Shown: positions 1-12,660 of the stretch, one piece after another
Layout: every line of letters begins with the position of its first letter
Position numbering within the stretch: the stretch's first letter is position 1
NCBI GenBank assembly: GCA_030144725.1
Contig: JASKMD010000010.1
Span: 4,709,045-4,773,044 of the forward strand
Direction: 5' to 3'
Source of the DNA: Haematococcus lacustris
Taxonomy: Eukaryota > Chlorophyta > Chlorophyceae > Chlamydomonadales > Haematococcaceae
Length of the DNA: 64,000 bases
Notes under the pieces: generated by a model
The model's database searches: none
What the model was told of the DNA's origin: nothing
What the model saw: only the letters and a program-made list of their open reading frames with translations
Position numbers and translations under genes: made by a program

Positions 1-297
1 CGAGTCCCAAACTGACCCCATAAGCGATCGTGATGAGCTCGGCAGCTTCCTCCAAGGCAGGTCTTGTGACTCAAACTTTAACTTAACCGACAACTGTCGT
101 TTTGAGTGCAAACATGCGCCGATTCCCACTTAGCATGCCACTAGGAATGTCAGCGCCTTCTTCTACTGGTCGCCAATCTTATAGGCGGACATAGCCAAAA
201 CCCCAGCCGACGCCGGCGGTTGACAACAACAACGTCTTTCATCATCAGCTGGCGGAAGGAAGGGGCCACTTAGCGTTGATGCCACGCGCATCACCCC

Positions 298-3200
298 ATG
301 CAGCAGTCGACAGGAGGTCAATTTCCGCAGTACACAGCTGCTCACAAGTGTCGCAGCTCCACTGGCAGCAGTAACTGCAGCAACAACACATTGCTGAACA
401 GGTGGCAAGGCGTCCAGCTCAGCTCTTACTGTCAGCGCCAGCCCCTTCTTGTGTCCAGAGTTTCCACCAATCAAATCAGTACCCCATTCTGTGGCACGGC
501 AGTTCACATTCGTGGAGCAGCGGCTAGGCAAAGCAAACATCTGATGGGACTGGTGGCCCAGGCAACATCAGCACCCAGAAATCCCTCACTAGCGGCAGCT
601 GCCAAGAGGCCGCTGCCACCGCCACCAAGGCTGCTGCAGCCCCTTCCCAGCACTGACTTCCACCAGCAGCCCATGCCACCCTTACACCGCCCTGCCCCCC
701 CGCCCTCCCCCAAACAGCAGCGGCAGCCAGCCCCCACCCCCCACATGCAACTGCCCCATGCAGCCTCCCATCATGGAAGCCACCCCTCAGCAGCCTCCTC
801 CCGCGTGCCACAGGCTCCAGGGCCACTGCCATCGCCCTCACAGTCAGTGCTGCGCCCCAGGACCTGGCTGCAGGTGGAGATGGAGCTGGGAGGCCTGGGG
901 CGCAGCAGCAGCAGCAGCAGCAGCCAGAGCAGCAGCAGCAGCAGCCAGAGCAGCAGCAGCCAGAGCAGCAGCACCCAGAGCAGCAGCAGCCAGAGCAGCA
1001 GCAGCCAGAGCAGCAGCAGCAGCAGCAGCAGCACAGAAATGGCAGGGCAGGCCCATCAGAGCCGTGCACTGTACACAATGGGCATGACCTCGAATGTGGC
1101 ACCACAGACTAGGTTCGACCGCCCAGCCCATCACATGCAGCACCACCACCACCACCACCACCACCACCACCATCACCTTGACCAGCAGCAGCAGAAGCTG
1201 CTGGGGCAGCAGAAGCTGCTGGGGCAGCAGCAGCCCGGGACATCGCCCTCATGGCCCCCCTACACTGCGGCTGCTGCTGCTGCTGCTGCTGCTGCTGCGG
1301 CTGCACCCCAGCCACGGGCCCTGAACGCCCACATCACCCGCAGCGCCCACTGCCCCGCCGCCCTCACACGCCTCCTCACACGCCACTATGCTGCTTGGCG
1401 GCGGGGCCAGGGACTTGGAGCCCTCGACGCAGTCAACCTCAGCGCCTTAGCCAGTCGCCTGGCCAAGCTGCCACCACACACTCCCCCTGCCCCTGCTGGA
1501 TGCTGACCTCTCCCCTCCCTCCCTCTCTCCTCACTCTTCCCACTCCCCTCACTCCTCCAACTCCCCTCCCTCCTTCCAATCCTCCCACTCCTCTCCACCC
1601 CCTTACTCCTCTCACTCTTCTCACTCTTCTCACTCTTCTCACTCCTCTCACTTTTCTCACTCCTCTGACTCCTCCCCCCCTGCCCTCCTACCCTGCCTCA
1701 TGGACCTGGGCCAGGTGCTAGCCCCCCTCATGGGACCCCGCCAGCTGTCCAGCACCGCATGGGCCCTCAGCACTTTAGCCAGGAGGGCAGGCCTCACAGC
1801 CTGCCGATCCGGTGCTGGGACGGATCAGCAGGACCCACCCCGGGATCAACAGCAGTTGGGTGTGGCTGCTGGGCAGAGTGAGGGGCAGAGTGAGGGGGGG
1901 CAGGCCGGGGAGGGGGAGGGGGGGCGGCAGGGGGGCCCCTCCTTCCCCCTGGCAGCTGCAGATTATGGTGCGAATAGATTGCTGGCCAGCAGCTTTGACC
2001 TGGCGCCTCATCTCCTCCCCTCTCCACCCTTGGAACTTGGTGACCCCACTAGGACATCAGGAGTGAGTGGGGAGGGCAAAAAGTGTGACTTGGCGCAGGG
2101 CAGCTGTGCAACCCTGAATGGTGATGAGGAAGGGCAGCAGGCAGGGGCTGCACCCCCCCTGCGCTCTCTCCCTACCCTACCAGCTGACCAGCAGCTTCTT
2201 CTCAACTCTCCCCCCTCATTTTCTCACTCTTCTCAGTCACACCTCATCACACCTAGCTTAAATCACACCAGACCATCAGTGCAGCTAGCCGCTGTGTTGG
2301 ACCAGCTGGCATCATTGTTGTGTGAACATCACATGCTGCCCCGAGCCTCCTCCCATGATGTGGCGCTCATGCTGCATGCTCATGCAAGCATGGGGCTGCG
2401 GGCCCCCCAGCCCTGCATGGACGGGCTGCTTGATCGCATGGCAGCCAGCTGGGAGGAGGCTGGCCCTCAGGATCTGAGCATGGCTGCATGGGCGCTCGGC
2501 ACCATGCAAGCGCAGCCGAATTCCATGTGGTTGCATGGCTTTTGCCAGGCAGTCGAGGGCATGTTGTCGTCATGCTCACCTCAAGTGAGTGTGGTTCAGA
2601 ATAATCACAAATGTCACACTTGTGGTGTGGCAGGTTATTTTAGATATTTCTAGGATATTTTCCTCCATGTGCATGTGGATGATGTCATGAACAGAAAGGA
2701 AGTTGTTACAACTGAATTTGAGTGTCACCAGCTGCTGGTCACTCAGGAGTGAAGGTGTGCTGATGATGATGGGGAACTGTTCAAACAGTCTGTTTGGCTG
2801 ACTAAGGAGTGATGTTTGACCACAAGCATATTGCCGGCATTACTATACCCAAATCAGGCCACTTCTGTCTGCCTGCTTGCTTGCCCGGCCGTTTCAGGCT
2901 TTGGCGAACATTGCATGGGGTATGGTGGCCATGCGAGCGTGCCCCTCCTCCGCATGGTGTGCAAGGCTGGCTGCTGCCATGCAAGCGGCCATGCACCGCA
3001 TGCAGCATCAGGTGAGCAGGTGTGAGGAGGAGAGGGGGATGAGCTACACAAATCCTAACACCTAGCTAGGCAGCATGGACAGCAGACATTTGAAGGGAAG
3101 CCATGTGTCATGTGGGTCATAGTAGGTTCCTACTCATAGCAGAGTCCTAATCTGCCCTTGCCCTGCTTTGCCTCGCCTTCCCCTGCATGCCCTCTCCCCG

Positions 3201-4811
3201 CCCCACCACCCACCTTGTCATGCGCTGCCATATCCCTGCCTCACCTTGCCCTACCCTGCCCCTGGCCCCCCATCCCCCCTCCTCCACTCCCCCCTCACCG
3301 CCTCCCCCCCTGACCCCCTCCCCCCTTGACCCCCCCTCCCCCCTGGCCCCCCCCCGGACCCCCAGGAGCTGGCCACAGCCGCCTGGGCCCTGTCTAGGCT
3401 GCCTGGGTCACTCCTTCCCCACACCTGGATGTGTGACCTGGAGTCAGCCATGCTTGCACGCATGCCATCCCTGTCAGCCCTGGACCTGGCGCAGCTGCTG
3501 TGGGCCCTGGCTCAGGGCCAACACAGCCCCAGCCCCCAGCTGATCAGCTCTGTCTCAGCCGCCGTGCTGCTGAACTTGGACCTGGCTCCAGCCCTGGCAG
3601 CAGCAGCCTCGCCCAAGGCATGGGTGCTTCAGCCGGAGTGGTTGGGGGTGGTTGGGGCAGCCGGGGGGGGGGGAGGGGGTCTCGGTGCAGGATCAGGTCT
3701 CCGCAACAAGACTGCAGCTGGGGCTCACAGCAGAGGTACCCCAGGTCACACCTAGCCCCCAGCTTCTCACACCTCTCACACCCGGTCACACTTCCGTCAC
3801 TCGTTTTCCCACCACCACCCACGCGAGTCATGCCCCCCCCCCAGCTCACCCAGCACATGCCCCTCACCCTGCTGCCGCCCCCTCGCCAGCTGGTGGTTGG
3901 AGCGGTTGCATGGTGCGCCAGCCCATGTGCATGATGCTGTGGTCCCTGGCCCGCATGGGGGTCACACCCTCGCCCAGCGTCATGGGCCCCCTGCTCGAAA
4001 CCCTGGGCCAGCAGCTGGGTGGCGCCGCGCCGCATGAGCTGGCAGCTGCTGTGCATGCGCTGGCTGTGATGAGGCACCAGCCGGGCAGTGCCTGGATGAT
4101 CACATTCTTCCAAGTGAGTGCTCAAGTGGAGGAGGGGGAGAGGCAGTGGGTGGTGAAGGTAGGGGTAAGGGCCTGGGCGAGGGTGCAGGGTGGGAGATTG
4201 AGGGATGGAGGGATGGAAGGATGGAGGGATGGAGGGATGGAGGGATGGAGGGATGGAGGGATGGAGGGGGAGGGGGAGGGGGAGGGGGAGGGGGAGGGGG
4301 AGGGGGAGGGGGAGGGGGAGGGGGAGGGGGAGGGGGGGAGGGGGAGGGGGAGGCCTCTAGCCTCTCAGCCTCCCATGCCACCGCCACCCCCTGTAGCAGC
4401 TTTTGCTTCTTGCCCTCTCCCCCTTTTCACTGCTGCTGCCGCTGCTGCAGTGTCAACTTCAACCCGTACCCGCCCGTAACCACATCCCATGCCCACCACC
4501 CACTCCCCCATGTGTCCATGCCATGCCATGTCAGGCTTGCATGCCCCTCCCTGCTGCTCTCCCCGGCTTACCGCAGGCCAGTCACCCCAAGCTGCCTGGC
4601 TTCACACCCCCCCAGCTGGGCGCCTTGCTGCTGGGGCTGGCCAGACTGAGGGTAAGGCCAGAGGCTGCGTGGATGGAGGATCTGCTCCAGGTCTTGTGTG
4701 ACCGCATGTGTGAGGACATGCGAGATCACACATGTGAGCACATGGAGGTCAACTCAAGGGTAGCAAGGGGTCGTGTTAATGACACCCCTCCATGCCCCCC
4801 CCCCTGGGTAC

Positions 4812-4843
<32 letters not shown>

Positions 4844-5051
4844 TGGGGGGCCTGGGGGGGGTGGGAGGGGTGGGTGGTGACAAGGGCGCCTGGGGCGAGG
4901 AAGCGATGGAAGCCGCCTTGACCACCAGCCTTGGTTCTAGCGTCTGTCATGAGTCCCTCAACAGGGCCCTGAGCAGCAGGGGGGACGTCACCGACAAGGG
5001 GGAGAACATCAGCAGGGGACATGACAGCAGCAGCAGCAGCAGGCGGGGGGT

Positions 5052-5094
<43 letters not shown>

Positions 5095-6808
5095 GGCACC
5101 CCAGGCAGCGGGCGTGGGCGGCCGTTGCAGGCGTTGAGTAATGCAGTGTGGGGCCTAGGAGCGCTAGGCTACTGCCCCTCCCCCTCCTGGCTGCGCATCT
5201 TCTTCAGCTGCACAGCCCCCCGCCTGCCCCTCCTCTCAGCGCATGAGCTGTGGCAGGTAGCAGTGGCCCTGGCCAAGCTGGGACTCACCACCACCCCCAC
5301 ACACACCCAGGGTGGAGGAGAGGGTGAGGGCAGCAAGCAACAAAGCCACCAAAGCTCACTCTCTCACCCCTCTCCCAAAACCACTCTACTCTCACACCCT
5401 CCCCCCCACACCCATCTGCACATCCCCCTCCTCCCTCACCCCTCTCACACCCCCTTTCTCACTTACTCACCCCTGCACACCCGCCTCACGCCACCCTCCC
5501 CTCACACCCCAGCCGGGCACCCCACCCCATGGCAGTAGGACCCCCCCGCCCGCCTGCCCCCTCTCATGCAGCAGCAGAGGGCTCACCCCCCAGCCACCCA
5601 CCCCCTGCAGCAACCTCCCCGCCTACCTACCCATCACCCTCACCAACTGCTGCAGTACAAGCTTCCCTTACAAACTCCAAAGCAATGGGTACAGGACCGG
5701 CAGCAGCAGGGGCAGCAGCAGCAGGGGCAGCAGGGGCAGCAGCAGCAGCAGCAGGGGCAGCAGCAGCAGGTGCAGCAGGGGGCAGCAGCAGCAGGTAGTG
5801 CAGCAGGAGCGGCAGCAGCAGGGGCAGCAGCAGCAGGGGCAGCAGCAGCCCCCCCTGACGCCCTGGGGCACCCCCCTGGCCCCCGGGCCCCCCCCCAGGG
5901 CCTCCCCCCCGGCAGACCCCCGTGCCCCCCGCCTGGCTGCACCAGCTGCAGCTGGCTGTGGCCGCCAGGGTGATGGAGTACACCCCCCGGCAGCTGTACG
6001 CGGTGCTGTGCGCCATCAAGCAGCTGCAGGGACGGGCCCACCTGCCCACCCCACCCACCCCACCCCGCCCCACCCTCCCCCGCCTTGACCCCCCTATCGA
6101 ATGTCCACGGCAAGCCAGCTGCTGCCACCCCCCACCTCAGCCAGCAGGGGATGTGGTAACAGCAGCAGCAGCAGGGGCAGGGGCAGGGGGAGCAGTAGGG
6201 GGAGCACAGCAGCTGCCTCTCATACTGTAGTGAGGGCAGGGGAGGATGCTGGAATGTGGCCGCCTCAGAGACATGTACCAGTGTCAGCAGCAGCAGCAGC
6301 AGCAGCAGCAGCTCGGCCTTCCCCGCTGACTGTGCCCCCACCTGTGCACCAACCGCTTCAAGCCCCTGCTGACACCACAATGACAGCAGTGGCAGCAGCA
6401 CCGGAGACTCCAGCAGCAGCAGGGAGGCAGCGGAGGAGCAGGAGGGGATCTGTGCTTCCTCGGGCCTCTGAGACCCTACCACTGGCAACCCAACCTCTTC
6501 CTAACCTCTCGGCCCAGCTGTCGCAACCATTAAGCCGGATGCGCGGGAGGTTGCAGACGCAGTTGCGGGCTAGCGGGGCAGCGCAGAGGCAGGCTAGTGT
6601 TGATGGGGACGGCGCTGGTCAAAGTGCGGGGCACGGCAGTGAGGGTGGGGGCGGTGTTTCTGCGGCGAGTGCGAGGGTGGTGGTGATGTCGCTGGAGGCA
6701 TGGGAGCAGCCGCTGTTGACCGAGGTGTACAGCCTTGCTAGCCTGTGCCTGCTGCGGCCAGGCAAGCAGCAGCGGGCTCAAAAAAGCAGGGCAGTGAGAG
6801 ACACGTGA
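298..6808 (+). CDS. OPR/Tbc2-like helical repeat protein, multi-exon (outer limits approximate)
   Basis: Blocks on the plus strand carry degenerate helical repeats of the type seen in green-algal octotricopeptide (OPR)/Tbc2-like chloroplast RNA factors. They share Trp-Ala-Leu and Leu-Ala-x-Leu cores: near 1700-1800 (TAWALSTLAR), 2290-2586 (AAWALGTMQ), 2893-3011 (IAWGMVAM), 3364-3600 (AAWALSRLPG, LLWALAQG), 3909-4112 (MLWSLARMGV, then AVHALAVM), 4575-4690 (LLLGLARLRV), 5128-5283 (AVWGLGALGY) and 5923-6030. The blocks are joined by GT-AG introns and by Ser, Gln, His and Ala homopolymers from CAG, CAC and GCN runs (901-1040, 1141-1172, 1262-1300, 5025-5092, 5698-5850). The last frame stops at 6808. 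In this family such proteins usually bind one organellar transcript; that role here is inference. The start is uncertain: 298 is only the first in-frame ATG of the upstream open frame, and the low-complexity N-terminal part could be partly non-coding. No RAP domain was seen. Confidence 0.6.
901..1040 (+). repeat. CAG/AGC trinucleotide run in coding sequence
   Basis: Almost pure AGC repeat with periodic CAG interruptions. In the frame of the OPR-like gene it encodes serine blocks separated by glutamine. A CAC run (12 His) at 1141-1172 and a GCT run (13 Ala) at 1262-1300 follow in the same frame. Confidence 0.9.
4196..4352 (+). repeat. GGATGGAG and GGGGGA microsatellites
   Basis: An 8-bp GGATGGAG-type repeat runs directly into a 6-bp GGGGGA repeat. 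It lies between two repeat blocks of the OPR-like gene, just after a good donor (GTGAGT at 4114), so it is most likely intronic. Confidence 0.85.
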
Positions 6809-6934
6809 TTGAGAGACCGGCCACGGACTAGTTACCATCCATTAGATTAGTAAAGTTGAGTGTGTCATCGACGCTTGCACATCCTGCCTGCATTGAGTTC
6901 GGGGAAAGACCTCTGCCCGCGATATTGTGCAGCG

Positions 6935-9900
6935 ATGGCTTCTGCTAATGACGGAACACTGGCTGGTTATAGGAGCGTAGAGAACATATTGGAGGTGCGC
7001 ATCCGATGCATCCCAGTAAACCCGCTGCGTCCCAGCGAAAAGAACATGATTTGCTTCCCACGTGTAGGACTTCCTCCCGAAAGAGCAGCTCGATCAAGTC
7101 AAACGAGTGCTTTACGGAGGTGCCCTCGAGCAGCCCCCAATCCCTGCATCCGTCAAGCAAACCGCGTCAGACAGCAACTTTGATATTCAGCACTTCGCAA
7201 TCAGCGCTGCATCAGAGCAGACCCGGCCCCCGCGGGTAGTGCGCGTGGGGCTAGTGCAAAACTCCATCCAAGTCCCAACAGACAGGTACGAGGTACCCAG
7301 CCAAGCGCACAACCCCACCAGGCTCTGAACACACCCGCAGGACACTGGTACTTTGCCAGTTTGGTGAAGGTTGCAGCTCTGTTTAGGGTGAAAGAGCAAT
7401 AGTGGTAGCCTGCTTGCTGTAAGCTTGCCACAACAAGTTGAATGGCCCCTTTCTTCGGACTTGTTTTCTTGCCCCGCTCCTGCAGCAGCAGCTCTGAGCT
7501 GCATAGCCAAATAGTGATAGGCAGTGTCCATGTAGGGCCAGGGTAGCGATGAGATACAAAACTGACCAATTGCTCAAAGCGCCTCCCTGGCCGCTTGCCT
7601 GGCATCTAGTCCGCTTGTCTGAAAAAGGGAAGGCCAGCAGCTGCTGATCAGGTCCACCTCCCCATATGCAGGCAGACAAGGGGCAGCAGCATCTGAGCAG
7701 AAAGATACACCAACAGTGCCTCAGACGGGACCAGTAGCTGCTTATCAGGGCACGCACCGTGACTTAATCGTTTCCAGCGAGCACGCCTGGTGACAAAGTA
7801 TGACCTTCTTGGTCAACAACCCTATGTCACGATCATAAGCCATCAATCACATGAGCAATCATGAGCCACCACATGAGCAATCACATGAGTGCCTAAACCT
7901 GCTGACCTCAACCTGAGGCCCAGAAGCCGTTTGATACCAAGCACCCTTGCCAGTGGTGAAACCTAGCCACCTCATGTTACCTATGTAGGGCTTAAAGACC
8001 ACACTTTCAAATGCAGCTGCCGACCTCACGCTGACTGTGTGATGGCTCAGCCCAAGACAGTGATCAGGGCAGCATACTGATGCCCTGTGTGCGTTTCTGG
8101 CTGCCTTCAGGCCATATGCGGAACAAGCACAGGTGGGTGATGGGAGTGAGGGCGTGGCATGTTGACGGCATGCCACACTGGCGATGATGGCAATGATGGC
8201 GGAGGTCACATTGGAGGGCAATGAATGGGGATGGGGTGGCTGCCAGGTCAGTTTAGGCATGCTGAGGGGGTGGCAGCACTCTGTTTAAGCGCTTGGGGGC
8301 TAGGGGAGTAAGGGTTGGTTGTCAAGTAGGAGTAAGGGAAAGGGGCAAAATGAGAGGCGCACAGGGAGGGGGAGGGGGCAGAGGGCGTGAAGGAGGAGGT
8401 GGAAGAGCTGGGGATGGGGTGGCTGCCGGGTCAGTTTAAACATGCTGAGGGGGTGGCAGCGCTGTGTGCAAGCCATCATTTTGGGGCTGTCATTGTGTGG
8501 TGTGGTGCAGGCCATCAGGAGCAGGTGTGGGCAGCTCATTGATGCGGCGGGACAGATGGGCGTTCAAGTGCTCTGCCTCCAAGAGGCTTGGTGAGTGAGT
8601 CTGCAGCAGGACACACCTTGTCACACAGCAATGATTGCACAGACATGAGTCACCAACAAACTAAGCAACCAACCAACCACCTTCCTTGCCTACCCTGCCT
8701 GACCTCCTGCCCCACCCAATCACCCACCTCCCTGCTCCACCCCCCCACCCCCCCACCCCCCCACCCACCGGCTTGCCCACCCACCCACCCACCCACCCTG
8801 CCTGCCTGCCTGCACACCCACCCAACTTCCCACCCACCCACCCACCCACCTGCCCGCCTCACCCACCCACCCTGCCTGCCTGCCTGCACACCCACCCAAC
8901 TTCCCACCCACCCACCCACCCACCCACCTGCCCGCCTCACCCACCCACCCACCTGCCTGCCTGCTGCCTGGCCTCCCTGCAGGCACATGCCCTTTGCCTT
9001 CTGCACCCGTGAGAAGCAGTGGTGTGAGTTTGCCGAGTCAGCTGAGACAGGCGCCAGCGTTGCCTTCTGCCAGGCGCTGGCCTGCAAGTGGCGCATGGTC
9101 ATTGTGTGCCCCATTCTGGAGCGAGACGCTGCTCACAATGACACCATCTGGAACACGGCGGTGGTCATAGGCCACAGTGGCAACATCATTGGCAAGCACC
9201 GGAAGGTATAGGGGCAGGTGGGAGGGAGGGAGGGAGGTGAGGGAGGCAGGTGGGAGGGGAGGGAGGCATAGGGGCTCATGAGCATGGTTAGCCTGCGTTG
9301 TGGCAGGCAGCAGCTCAACATGGGGCTGCTCCCCCTCCTCCCCCTCCTTCCCCTCCTCCTCCTCCCCCTCCTCCTTCCCCTCCTCCTCCTCCCCCTCCTC
9401 CCCCTCCTCCCCCTCCTCCCCTCCTCCCCCTCCCCCTCCTCCCCCTCCTCCTCCCAGCAATGTGGTAGCCCAACTGATGCAGCTCATGCTGTCCTGCCGA
9501 TAGTGTCCCCTCCCCTCGCCTCCCCCTCCCCCTCCCCTCCTCAAAACCAAACCCTTCCTCTTCCAACTGACACATGTGCCCTTGGGAAATCAAAGCCAGC
9601 GTTGCGGCCGCCTCCACCTCCACCGCCTCCCCTCGTACCCAAAATGTACAATTCAGTTGCTTGTGGCACAAGCGACTGACTGAACCCATGCCCATGGCAC
9701 CCCCCTGCAGAACCACATCCCACGTGTTGGCGACTTCAACGAGTCTACTTACTACATGGAGGGACAGACCGGCCATCCCGTGTTTGAAACAATCTTTGGC
9801 AAGGTGAGCTTGTCACTGCTGGCACCAGCCCTGACCAGCCCTGACCAGCCCTGACCAGCCCTGACCTGACCTGACCTGACCTGACCTGACCTGACCTGAC

Positions 9901-12660
9901 CTGACCTGACCTGACCTGACCTGACCTGACCTGACCTGACCTGACCTGACCTGACCTGACCAGACCTGACCAGCCCTGACCTGACCTGACCTGACCTGAC
10001 CTGACCTGACCTGACCTGACCTGACCTGACCTGACCTGACCTGACCTGACCTGACCTGACCTGACCTGACCTGACCTGACCTGACCTGACCTGACCTGAC
10101 CTGACCTGACCTGACCTGACCTGACCTGACCTGACCTGACCTGACCTGACCTGACCTGACCTGACCTGACCTGACCTGACCTGACCTGACCTGACCTGAC
10201 CAGCCTTGACCTGACCTGACCTGACCAGCCTTGACCTGACCTGACCTGACCTGACCTGACCTGACCTGCCCTGACCTGACCTGACCTGACCAGCCTTGAC
10301 CTGACCTGACCTGACCTGACCTGACCTGACCTGACCTGACCTGACCTGACCTGACCTGACCTGACCTGACCTGACCTGACCTGACCTGACCTGACCTGAC
10401 CTGACCTGACCTGACCTGACCTGGCTTGGCCTGCCCTGCCCTGCCCTGCCCTGCCCTGCCCTGCCCTGCCCTGTCCTGCCCTGCCCTGCCCTGCCCCGCC
10501 CACGCCTGCCGGGGCAACAGCACAGCAGCAGGTTTCATCCCTGGACCTATGCCATGGTAGGGTCAATACATTTACAAGGGTACAAGGGTTGGAGTAAGGG
10601 GGTCAGGGTAAGGGGGTGGAGGGGGACACACAGGAAGGTGCCCTAGCTGACCTGCTGCAGACTGCCTGGTGCGCTGCAGGTGGCGGTCAACATCTGCTAT
10701 GGCCGACACCACCCCCTCAACTGGCAGGTGGGCAAGCTGCTGCCCATGCTGCAGGGCTAGGGCTGAGGCGCCCTACTTGGCTGCTGCCGGCAAGCCTTCC
10801 TAACTCCCTCACTTCCCCAACTACCCGATTACCCACTCACCCATTGGCCCAGCTGCCTGCCTGCTTGCCTACGCACCTGCCTGCCTGCTTGCCTAAACAC
10901 CTGCCTGCCTGCCTGCTGCCTGCACACTGACATACATGCCTGCTTGTTTGCCTGTCTCACGGGCCCCTGTGCTGCTTACTGTGCTTTCACGTCATCCCTG
11001 TCTGCCCTGGGTTAGTTGGCCTTGGGGTTAGTTGCCCTGGGGGTAGGCGTCGAGCACACCCCTGGCCCAGTCCTGTGAGGGCGCAGGCGTTCGGCATGAA
11101 TGGCGCGGAGCTGGTGTTCAACCCTAGCGCCACTGTGGGTGCCCTCAGCGAGCCGCTGTGGCCTATAGAGGCGCGCAACGCAGCGTGAGTGCGCGCGAGG
11201 GTGCCGCATGACGGCCCCCTCTACATTAATATATGCGTGTGTTGCAGTGTGGGGGCAGGGGCAAAGGCAGGGCGGGCAGGGGCAGGGGCAAGGGCAGGGG
11301 CAGGGGCAGGGGCAGGGGCAGGGGCAGGGCAGGGGCAGGGGCAGGGGCAGGGGCAGGGGCAGGGGCAGGGGCAGGGGCAGGGGCAGGGGCAGGGGCAGGG
11401 GCAGGGGCAGGGGCAGGGGCATGACGGCTCAGTCCACACCTCCCCACGCATGTGTTGCAGTGTGGGGCAGGGGCGATCAGGAGCAGGGGCAGTCAGGGGC
11501 AGGGTAAGGGCCAGTTGGCTGCTAGAGTTTGTCGCTGCTTGTTTGCAGCGCTTGTGCTCATAGCGTTGACAAGTGTGTACTGCTGCAGCATAGCCAACTC
11601 ATACTTTGTGGGCGCCATCAACCGAGTGGGCACTGAGGTCTTCCCTAACGAGTTCACATCTGGAGATGGACAGCCTGCCCACAAGGTACTCTCACAAGAG
11701 TCCCCTCACACCACAACACTGTCATCCCCTGTCGTGCCCCTGCCCCTTCCCCTGACTGCCCTGATCCTGGCCTCAAGACTGCCCCTGATGCTGATTGCCC
11801 TGCCCCTGATCCTGACTGCCCTGCCCCTGACTGCCCTGCCCCTGACTTTGACCCTGTCCCTGACCCTTACTACCCTGACCCTGACTCTGACCCTGACCCT
11901 GACCCTGACCCTGACCCTGACCCTGACCCCGCCCCTGCCCCTGACTGCCCTGCCCCTACCGCTACCCCTGCCTCTGCCCCTGCCCTTGCCCCTGTCCCTG
12001 CCCCTGTCCCTGCCCCTGCCTCGCACTTCAACACGACATCTGCAGGTCTGCGGGCGCTACTCTCATTGCATCTGTCACACACACAGTCACCAGCATCGTT
12101 CCGACCATAAGCGTTTCGTTGCTTCTGCTACGCCATCAGCCCTTACTCCCATCCCATGCTTGCCCCCTCTATCCATCCTCTGCAAGCTACCCGTCCCATC
12201 CCATACATGCCTTCGTGCTGCCAGGCATTTGGCCACTTTTATGGCAGCAGCTACGTGGCAGCTCCAGATGGCCGCCGCACACCGTCCTTGGCCCGGAACA
12301 TGGATGGCCTAATGGTCACGGACGTGGATTTGAACCTGTGTCGCCAGGTAAGCGCTGCCCTCCGTGACACCAGCCAGCTGCACGAGGCGCGTAAGATGGC
12401 AACCGCCTCGGGCGCCTCACACAACTCGGGTGTCGCACGGGTCGGTCGGTCGGTGTCACACGGGTAGGTCGCGAAAGTCCTGACGAGGTGGCGCATGGGC
12501 TTTAACTGGTCGTTTGATGCGGCTGGTTGTGCAGGCCAAAGACCGCTGGGGCTTCGCTATGACCGCGCGGTATGAGATGTACGCAGACTTCTTCGCCCGC
12601 TATGTGAAGCCGGATTTCAAGCCGCAAGTCATTCGAGACCCAGCCTTGCCCTGGCCGTGA
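6935..12660 (+). CDS. PYD3: beta-ureidopropionase (N-carbamoyl-beta-alanine amidohydrolase)
   Basis: Nitrilase-superfamily enzyme that hydrolyses N-carbamoyl-beta-alanine to beta-alanine, CO2 and ammonia, the last step of reductive pyrimidine catabolism; the family is cytosolic. Exons: 6935-6994, 7068-7285, 8511-8590, 8983-9205, 9711-9803, 10680-10727, 11087-11184, 11589-11685, 12225-12347, 12535-12660. All have GT-AG borders and compatible phases from 8511 to the stop. Catalytic Glu is in FAESAE (exon from 8983), Lys in GKHRK at that exon's end, Cys in VNICYGRHH (codon 10695-10697). Family-typical stretches include [15 protein letters not shown] and [19 protein letters not shown]. About 388 residues are accounted for, against roughly 385-410 in the family. 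Phase at 7285 and 8511 does not close, so a micro-exon of some ten codons is expected in between. An upstream in-frame ATG at 6860 is possible, but 6935 fits the conserved GYxSvxxILE start best. It lies 126 bp after the OPR-like gene, same strand. Confidence 0.95.
8229..8490 (+). repeat. Direct duplication inside PYD3 intron
   Basis: A segment of about 60 bp beginning GGATGGGGTGGCTGCC at 8229 recurs at 8413 with few changes. The second copy ends just before the acceptor of the exon at 8511, so the 3' part of the intron appears to have been duplicated. Confidence 0.7.
8755..8960 (+). repeat. CCCA/CCTG-rich intronic minisatellite
   Basis: Runs of ACCC alternate with CTGC. A unit of about 70-75 bp that includes a CACACCCACCCAACTTCC core is present twice (about 8801 and 8873). 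It lies in the PYD3 intron before the exon at 8983. Confidence 0.8.
9325..9462 (+). repeat. CCCCTCCTC polypyrimidine tract
   Basis: Pure CT strand of CTCC-type repeats in the PYD3 intron 9206-9710. A related GGGA run lies just upstream (9220-9262) and is its near complement, so the intron can fold back on itself. Confidence 0.8.
9838..10500 (+). repeat. CTGAC pentanucleotide satellite grading into CTGCC
   Basis: About 590 bp of CTGAC repeat, interrupted by a few CAGCC units, then about 70 bp of CTGCC. It fills most of the PYD3 intron between exons 9711-9803 and 10680-10727. Because the unit is five bases and creates no stop codon on the minus strand, it produces long but meaningless minus-strand open frames. 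Confidence 0.95.
11262..11422 (+). repeat. GGGGCA hexanucleotide satellite
   Basis: About 25 copies of a GGGGCA unit in the PYD3 intron 11185-11588. A near-identical block containing CATGTGTTGCAGTGTGGGG appears on both sides (about 11233 and 11449), suggesting that the array and its flank were duplicated together. Confidence 0.9.
11740..12030 (+). repeat. CCCTGA/CCCTGCC intronic minisatellite
   Basis: Six-base CCCTGA units flanked by CCCTGCCC variants in the PYD3 intron 11686-12224. It is not the algal telomere repeat (TTTTAGGG), although it looks superficially telomere-like. Confidence 0.85.

Noticed and set aside
9745..10566. Minus-strand 273-codon frame of GQVRS repeats
   Set aside because: Product of the CTGAC pentamer array in a PYD3 intron; a 5-bp unit reads the same in every frame and shows no codon selection.
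11860..11935. Telomere-like CCCTGA repeats
   Set aside because: Green-algal telomeres are usually TTTTAGGG or TTTAGGG. This is an internal intronic hexamer array.
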